A stretch of DNA of 28,259 nt from Clostridia bacterium. GTDB lineage: Bacteria > Bacillota > Clostridia > Christensenellales > Borkfalkiaceae. Below, one piece after another: positions 23,831 through 28,259 of the stretch. Each line of letters opens with the position of its first letter. Position 1 is the stretch's first letter. Where the stretch lies: assembly GCA_900771345.1 (NCBI GenBank), contig CAAGNQ010000005.1:1-28259 (forward strand), in the 5' to 3' direction. The position numbers and the translations under genes were made by a program. Below the pieces are notes generated by a model that was given only the letters and a program-made list of their open reading frames with translations, had not been told where the DNA came from and did not search any database.

Positions 23831-24112
23831 TTAGTTTTCTTTAGCGTAAACGCTAACCTTTTTGTCCTTTCTGCCCATTCTTTCGAATTTAACAACGCCG
23901 TCAATAAGTGCATAAAGCGTATCGTCTTTTCCAAGACCAACGTTGTTGCCTGGGTGAATTTTTGTTCCTCTTTGACGAACGATAATTCCTCCAGCCAAGA
24001 TTTCTTGACCGTTTACTCTTTTAACGCCGAGCCTTTTTGCATTACTATCTCTACCGTTTTTGGTGCTACCACCACCCTTGTGGTGAGCAAATAATCTAAA
24101 TAATAACATCAT
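23831..24112 (-). CDS. rpmA: 50S ribosomal protein bL27 with cleavable N-terminal leader
   Basis: bL27 reaches the peptidyl transferase centre with its N-terminal arm. The 93-residue product has the core STKNGRDSNAKRLGVKR and GGIIVRQRGTKIHPG. Before the mature start AHHKGGGS there is a leader MMLLFRLF. In Firmicutes such a leader (for example MLKLNLQFF in Staphylococcus aureus) is removed between Phe and Ala by the Prp protease. GGGAGG lies 9 bases before the first ATG. The gene follows rplU by 17 bases; the prp gene usually found between the two is absent here. Confidence 0.97.
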   Translation of the reverse strand: MMLLFRLFAHHKGGGSTKNGRDSNAKRLGVKRVNGQEILAGGIIVRQRGTKIHPGNNVGLGKDDTLYALIDGVVKFERMGRKDKKVSVYAKEN

Positions 24113-24129
24113 AGTATTTTACCTCCCAC

Positions 24130-24438
24130 TTACTTTGAAACGATTTCAAGAATCTTAACTGCCGTGAAAGGCTGCCTATGACCTTGTTTCTTTCTTTCAT
24201 TCTTCTTTGCTTTGTATTTAAACACAATGATTTTCTTATCCTTTCCTTGTGCTAATACTTCGCCTACTGCCTTAAATGACTTAGCCTCGTCTGCTACTTT
24301 GATTCCGTTTTCATCAGAAACCATCAAAACGTCAAACTCAACCTTGTCGCCCACGTTTGCTGAAAGTTTTTCAAATCTTATGATTGAACCAACTTCTGCC
24401 TTGTACTGCTTTGAACCGTTTTCTACGATTGCGTACAT
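24130..24438 (-). CDS. rplU: 50S ribosomal protein bL21
   Basis: bL21 is an early-binding 23S rRNA protein. The 102-residue product has the family pattern: MYAIVENGSKQYKAEVG at the start, DVLMVSDENGIKVADE in the middle and FKYKAKKNERKKQGHRQPFTAVKI (two blocks) with the conserved RKKQGHRQ loop near the C-terminus. AGGAGG lies 7 bases before the ATG. It is the first gene of rplU-rpmA and has a leader of about 85 bases. Confidence 0.98.
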   Translation of the reverse strand: MYAIVENGSKQYKAEVGSIIRFEKLSANVGDKVEFDVLMVSDENGIKVADEAKSFKAVGEVLAQGKDKKIIVFKYKAKKNERKKQGHRQPFTAVKILEIVSK

Positions 24439-24523
24439 ATTAATACCTCCTACTAACCAGTCTCGCCGAATTTAATTTTGGGGGTGCTTTTGCACACTTA
24501 TAAAACCCCTTTCGAGCGGCTAC
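24439..24523 (-). promoter_or_regulatory. Leader of rplU, possible L21-type regulatory leader
   Basis: Between the expected start of transcription near 24523 and the rplU ATG is a leader of about 85 bases. It contains a GC-rich hairpin, GGGG (24509-24506) with CCCCC (24484-24480), and an alternative inner stem GTGC/GCAC around AAAA. No T run follows, so it is not a terminator. Firmicutes rplU genes often carry the L21 leader motif, but I cannot confirm a match by eye. Confidence 0.45.
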
Positions 24524-24529
24524 CTGAAT

Positions 24530-24558
24530 ATTCTATATTATTTGTGCGCAAATGTCAA
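24530..24558 (-). promoter_or_regulatory. Promoter of rplU-rpmA
   Basis: On the minus strand a perfect TTGACA (24558-24553) and TAGAAT (24535-24530) are 17 bases apart. The spacer contains the inverted repeat TTTGCGCACAAA. It points away from the plus-strand gene at 24619. Confidence 0.85.
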
Positions 24559-24618
24559 ACGTTTTTTGCATATTTTTTCTTCCTTTTCACAAACTTTATT
24601 ATGTAAAGGAGAATTATT

Positions 24619-25056
24619 ATGGAAAACAATAATTATAACGAAAAAGCACTTAACGATATATATAAAAATGCACATATAGCCCTTCAGAGCATTTCTGATT
24701 TGCTCCCTGCCGTTGAAGACGACGATATTAAAGGCGAACTACAAGAACAATACGAGGGTTATGAAAAAATTATAGGAAATATTTCTACTCTTATGGCTGA
24801 AAAGGGAATTGAGCCAAAAGACATTAATCCCTTTAAAAAAGCTATGCTTTGGAGCAGTATTAAAATGAAAACACTTGTGAACAGTAGTCGAAATCAGGTG
24901 GCTGAAATGATGATTAACGGCACTGTTATGGGCATAAACGAACTTACGGCAATGAAAAACGAGCAAACTAATCTTGATGAAGATATTCAATCAGTATTAA
25001 CAGACCTTTTATCCCTTGAAGAGGAATACGAACAAAGATTGAAAAAGTTTTTATAA
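24619..25056 (+). CDS. Small all-helical cytoplasmic protein, function unknown
   Basis: I do not recognise the family with confidence. The 145-residue product has no signal peptide or membrane helix and looks like four amphipathic helices: about 8-30, 37-62, 70-100 and 108-144, with charged surfaces and few aromatic residues. This is the pattern of ferritin-like or other four-helix bundles, but I see no clear iron-ligand motif (no ExxH). AAGGAG lies 8 bases before the ATG, so the start is well supported. The gene stands alone, divergent from rplU, and ends in a strong terminator. Confidence 0.8.
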   Translation: MENNNYNEKALNDIYKNAHIALQSISDLLPAVEDDDIKGELQEQYEGYEKIIGNISTLMAEKGIEPKDINPFKKAMLWSSIKMKTLVNSSRNQVAEMMINGTVMGINELTAMKNEQTNLDEDIQSVLTDLLSLEEEYEQRLKKFL

Positions 25057-25063
25057 AAGTTAT

Positions 25064-25088
25064 AAAGGCACGCGACCTGCGTGCCTTT
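25064..25088. terminator. Bidirectional intrinsic terminator
   Basis: AAAGGCACGC (25064-25073) pairs perfectly with GCGTGCCTTT (25079-25088) around GACCT. It serves the small helical protein gene (+) and the convergent pfp gene (-). Confidence 0.9.
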
Positions 25089-25102
25089 AATATTGCTTGT
25101 TT

Positions 25103-26347
25103 TTATTTAACTAATACTTTTTTGAGTTTAGCAAACCTTGGAAGCCCGTCTTCTTTTTTCATATCGACTTCGCCTTGGATTAGAGGAAGCGCGTACTTAA
25201 CGAATTCGTCTGAAATACCAGTTCCGTTATTGATAATCCACTCTAGAGGAACTGTCTTTTCAGTGTTTGCGGCAAGTTCAAGAGGCAATAACTTATATTC
25301 ACATTCGTACTTATCCCCTTCTTTTCTAGCATAGCAAACCATCTTGTCGGTTTCCCCGTTAACAGCAGCGCGAACTGCTTGTTTTCCTGCCTCAAACGTT
25401 TCTTCAACGTCAGTTGCCGATGCACAGTGCGCAGCGCATCTTTGCATTAAAGAAAGTTCAACTGCTCTAACCTTACTACCTGTTTCTTGCTTAATGATGT
25501 TAGAAAGTGTTGCAGCAACGCCACCTAGTTGTGCGTGACCAAAACTATCCCTTGCACCTGCTTGACCTAGTGCCTCGCATACAAGAACGCCGTCAGCATT
25601 CTTGATACCCTCTGAAACGACAGCAATACACTTGTTGTTGTTTTTTGCCATAACCTCTTTTACGTCTGCAACAAATTTATTTACGTCAAAAGTTACTTCA
25701 GGAAGATAAATTAGGTCTGCACCTAATCCCTTCGCATTAGCAAGTTGTGCTGAAGCCGTTAACCAGCCCGCATTTCTACCCATAACTTCGATTACGCATA
25801 CCATAGGAGTATCGTAAACTTTAGCGTCAAGATTAATTTCCATAATTGAAGTTGCAATATATTTTGCTGCTGAAGCAAAGCCTGGGCAGTGATCTGTTCC
25901 ATAAAGGTCGTTATCAATCGTTTTTGGAACGCCGATTACGTTCATATCATATCCCGATTTTGCCATATATTTACTTATCTTATTGCAAGTATCCATACTG
26001 TCGTTTCCACCGTTATAGAAGAAATAACGAACGTCATATTTCTTAAATACTTCTAACAATCTTTTATAATCGGTATCATCAACTGATGCGTCTTTAAGTT
26101 TATATCTAACCGAGCCTAGCGCTGATGACGGAGTATTTTTTAATAAATAAAGTTCTTCCATATCCTCTTTAGAAATGTCATAGAATTCTTCATTCAAAAT
26201 ACCTCTTATTCCGTGCGCTGCGCCGTAAACTGCCGTTATTGCGTCAGAATTAAGCCCTTCGATAAACACGCCTGCTGCACTTGCGTTGATAACTGAGGTT
26301 GGCCCTCCTGATTGAGCAAACATCAATGCTCCTTTAAGTCCTTTCAT
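25103..26347 (-). CDS. pfp: Diphosphate-dependent phosphofructokinase
   Basis: This enzyme uses pyrophosphate in place of ATP to interconvert fructose 6-phosphate and fructose 1,6-bisphosphate, reversibly. The 414-residue product has GGNDS (113-117), where the Asp that replaces the small residue of ATP enzymes blocks ATP use, and PKTIDND (141-147), where Lys142 marks the PPi type. The substrate motif MGRNAGW follows at 189-195. AGGAG lies 8 bases before the ATG. It is 54 bases downstream of pfkA, which has the ATP-type residues. The phosphate donor is inferred from these motif residues. Confidence 0.93.
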   Translation of the reverse strand: MKGLKGALMFAQSGGPTSVINASAAGVFIEGLNSDAITAVYGAAHGIRGILNEEFYDISKEDMEELYLLKNTPSSALGSVRYKLKDASVDDTDYKRLLEVFKKYDVRYFFYNGGNDSMDTCNKISKYMAKSGYDMNVIGVPKTIDNDLYGTDHCPGFASAAKYIATSIMEINLDAKVYDTPMVCVIEVMGRNAGWLTASAQLANAKGLGADLIYLPEVTFDVNKFVADVKEVMAKNNNKCIAVVSEGIKNADGVLVCEALGQAGARDSFGHAQLGGVAATLSNIIKQETGSKVRAVELSLMQRCAAHCASATDVEETFEAGKQAVRAAVNGETDKMVCYARKEGDKYECEYKLLPLELAANTEKTVPLEWIINNGTGISDEFVKYALPLIQGEVDMKKEDGLPRFAKLKKVLVK

Positions 26348-26374
26348 AATTTTTCTCCTTGCTTGTATATAATT

Positions 26375-26414
26375 ACATTTTTTACATATTTAAAACATTT
26401 TTTACATATTTAAA
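26375..26414. repeat. Perfect tandem duplication of 20 bases
   Basis: ACATTTTTTACATATTTAAA occurs twice with no gap (26375-26394 and 26395-26414). The right copy contains the pfkA stop codon and last codons; the left copy lies in the pfkA-pfp gap. This looks like a recent slippage duplication and does not change the PfkA reading frame. Confidence 0.97.
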
Positions 26415-27364
26415 ACGTGAGCAATCTCATAAAGTTCTTTATCGAACTTCTTTTCTGCCTTAAAAGCCTCGTCAAACGGTAAAGTTATAACCTTATTGTC
26501 CTTAATACCGATTGCGCAACTTTCATTATCTTCATGTAGAAGTTCAACTGCCTTATACCCAAATCTTGCAGCAAGAACACGGTCTTGCATGTTTGGAGAG
26601 CCACCCCTTTGAATATATCCAAAGTTGTTTACTTTTACGGTTATTCCACTTTTTTGACCTATATATTCAGCAATCTCATCACGATTTCCTGCTCCCTCTG
26701 CAAGAATTATCATATTAGAGGTTTTTCCACGAAGATAACTCTTTTTAATAGAAGATGCAATCTTATCTAGGTCGTATGGTATTTCTGGAACTAACACGTA
26801 CTCGGCACCACCTGCAACACTTGCGTAGAGTGCTATATCTCCACAATTTCTCCCCATAACCTCTAAAAGCCCTACTCTATCGTGAGAGTGAAGAGTATCA
26901 CGAAGATTATTAATTGCCCATAAAACTGTGTTAACAGCCGTATCAAACCCCACCGTATAATCAGTATAATGAAGGTCGTTATCAATAGTTCCTGGAATAC
27001 CCATAATTTTAATGCCGAAATTATCAGAGAGGTCTTTTGCACCCCTAAAGGTTCCGTCACCACCGATTACGACAAGACCTTCAATGCCGTATGCTGATAA
27101 AGCCTCGGCAGCAAGGCGCTGTGTCTCAACCTCTTTAAATTCAGGGCATCTTGCCGTGTTTAGAAAAGTTCCACCCTTATGAATCATATTAGATACCGAG
27201 CGAGAATCAAGCCTTCTTATTTCGCCCTTTATCAAACCGGCATAGCCTCTTTCCACCCCGTAAATATCCATTTTTTTATTTAACGCGGCTCTGACTACTG
27301 CTCTTATGCAAGCATTCATACCAGGCGCGTCGCCACCACTTGTTAATACTGCTATTCTTTCCAT
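26402..27364 (-). CDS. pfkA: ATP-dependent 6-phosphofructokinase
   Basis: PfkA commits glucose to glycolysis by phosphorylating fructose 6-phosphate with ATP. The 320-residue product has normal length, the start ERIAVLTSGGDAPGMNA, GGDGT (101-105, the small Gly104 that permits ATP), PGTIDND (124-130, Gly125 in place of the Lys of PPi enzymes, catalytic Asp128), MGRNCGD (169-175) and the C-terminal GYIQRGGSPNMQDRVLA. It follows dnaE, as in many Firmicutes, but pfp rather than pyk comes next. Confidence 0.97.
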   Translation of the reverse strand: MERIAVLTSGGDAPGMNACIRAVVRAALNKKMDIYGVERGYAGLIKGEIRRLDSRSVSNMIHKGGTFLNTARCPEFKEVETQRLAAEALSAYGIEGLVVIGGDGTFRGAKDLSDNFGIKIMGIPGTIDNDLHYTDYTVGFDTAVNTVLWAINNLRDTLHSHDRVGLLEVMGRNCGDIALYASVAGGAEYVLVPEIPYDLDKIASSIKKSYLRGKTSNMIILAEGAGNRDEIAEYIGQKSGITVKVNNFGYIQRGGSPNMQDRVLAARFGYKAVELLHEDNESCAIGIKDNKVITLPFDEAFKAEKKFDKELYEIAHVLNM

Positions 27365-27402
27365 TTAACTTCCTATATCAAATAATTTTATTCACTCGTT
27401 TT

Positions 27403-27431
27403 ATTCTAACATATTGCAAGAATTTTTCCTA
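27403..27431 (-). promoter_or_regulatory. Possible promoter of pfkA-pfp
   Basis: On the minus strand TAGAAT (27408-27403) is preceded by TGT, an extended -10 form, but the -35 region 17 bases upstream (TAGGAA, 27431-27426) is poor. It lies in the gap of 86 bases after dnaE, where no terminator was seen, so pfkA may also be transcribed from upstream. Confidence 0.4.
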
Positions 27432-27450
27432 CTTATTTTACGGCAAAATT

Positions 27451-28259
27451 TCACTTTTTTACAAAAAATATTATATCTTTTTCCTCAACGTAATTTTTCA
27501 GTTCGCTAATTAATCCTTCGCACTTTCTAACTGAAACGTGAGCGTTGTATTTTTTTCCATCTATTGCTATTATAACGGCAATATCACCAGGGTAACTGGT
27601 TAAAATATCAAGCACTTGGTCAACTTTATCGCCACTTCCGTTTGGCATAATTATACCCAAATATTCTTGTTCTAATGACGGCTCTACTGAACTTTCTTTT
27701 ATTTCAAGTTTAGTTATTCCATCTGAGATGATTTGAGGTATTCCGTCCTTTACTTGCAGTCTTCCTGAAACTTTTACCACCTGCTCTATTTGCAAAACGT
27801 CCCTTGACCTGTCAAAAACTTTGGGAAAAACTATAACTTCAATTTGCCCGTAAATATCTTCAACAGTTACAAACGCCATAGTTTGCCCACTTTTTGTTGC
27901 AAGCCTTTTATATTCGGAAATAATTCCCCCCATCACGACGTGCTCGCCCTCTTTTACCTCGGTATAAGTTCTGTTACCTTCCTCGTCCTCTTCATAAAAA
28001 CTCATAACGCTAGTATTAAACGAGAAGTTTGAAAATTGCTCGGTATAATCTGATAAAGGGTGACCTGATAAATACACTCCTACAACAGATTTTTCAAGCG
28101 ATAATTTTTCTTTTGAAGAGTATTCACTCATCTGTGGATATTCTAGAGTTAACCCCTCGTCCTCATCAAAAATCGTTCCAAATATGCTTATTTGAGCATT
28201 ATCTTTTTTCTTCCTCGTTGCAGAAATTCTATCCATATACTCCGAATGAACTTCCATAA
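27451..28259 (-). CDS. dnaE: DNA polymerase III alpha subunit DnaE, C-terminal part
   Basis: Only the last 269 or so codons are in the window; the gene runs off the right edge and the ATG at 28257 is probably internal. The visible part has a linker typical of DnaE (SGHPLSDYTEQFSNF, preceded by EKLSLEKSVVGVYLSGHP-like residues near 50-67), an OB-fold domain (HVVMGGIISEYKRLATKSGQTMAF to VVKVSGRLQVKDGIPQII), and a C-terminal beta-rich tail. It belongs to the replicative polymerase of the DnaE1 or DnaE3 kind; which cannot be told from this part. Confidence 0.9.
   Translation of the reverse strand, partial: MEVHSEYMDRISATRKKKDNAQISIFGTIFDEDEGLTLEYPQMSEYSSKEKLSLEKSVVGVYLSGHPLSDYTEQFSNFSFNTSVMSFYEEDEEGNRTYTEVKEGEHVVMGGIISEYKRLATKSGQTMAFVTVEDIYGQIEVIVFPKVFDRSRDVLQIEQVVKVSGRLQVKDGIPQIISDGITKLEIKESSVEPSLEQEYLGIIMPNGSGDKVDQVLDILTSYPGDIAVIIAIDGKKYNAHVSVRKCEGLISELKNYVEEKDIIFFVKK

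Noticed and set aside
1..28259. CRISPR array, tRNA genes, insertion sequences or phage genes
   Set aside because: No regularly spaced repeats, tRNA-like cloverleaf segments, transposase motifs or terminal inverted repeats with target duplications were found by reading; all larger spaces are explained by genes, leaders, promoters and the SRP RNA.

Overview
The window looks like chromosome of a low-GC Gram-positive anaerobe of the Clostridia type. The evidence is an S10 operon in the standard order, Firmicutes-style A-rich Shine-Dalgarno sites and TTGACA/TATAAT promoters, a large Bacillus-type SRP RNA with an Alu domain, an L27 with a Firmicutes-type cleavable leader, RqcH, and separate ATP- and PPi-type phosphofructokinases. 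I cannot name a genus. No phage, insertion sequence, CRISPR array or tRNA was seen. Nearly all genes are on the minus strand; only an MntP-like gene, the SRP RNA gene and one small helical protein gene are on the plus strand.

Layout on the minus strand, from right to left. (1) The 3' part of dnaE, then pfkA (ATP type) and pfp (PPi type). (2) rplU-rpmA, then a terminator, then an OGG1-type DNA glycosylase; the divergent small helical gene (24619-25056, +) starts opposite rplU. (3) A two-gene unit: an atypical NifU/IscU-like scaffold followed by a GGGtGRT-family protein. (4) putP. (5) The SRP RNA gene (+), divergent from ileS. (6) ileS, an RlmI-like methyltransferase and a short RluA-type pseudouridine synthase. 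(7) An MntP-like membrane protein gene (+). (8) A large secreted, membrane-anchored protein of unknown function, then a terminator, then an S4-domain pseudouridine synthase and rqcH. (9) tig-clpP-clpX. (10) The S10 operon from rpsJ to the first codons of rplN, preceded by a structured leader of about 240 nt that contains a terminator-like hairpin.

Most of the window serves translation and protein quality control: ribosomal proteins, IleRS, rRNA modification, SRP, trigger factor, ClpXP, and RqcH for stalled 60S-like (50S) complexes. The strongest leads for something not yet described are the NifU-like/GGGtGRT pair, whose scaffold has lost the canonical CGD ligand motif; the rpsJ leader with its attenuator; and an L27 that needs N-terminal processing although the protease gene usually found between rplU and rpmA is absent. 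I found no clear defence system or large novel operon.
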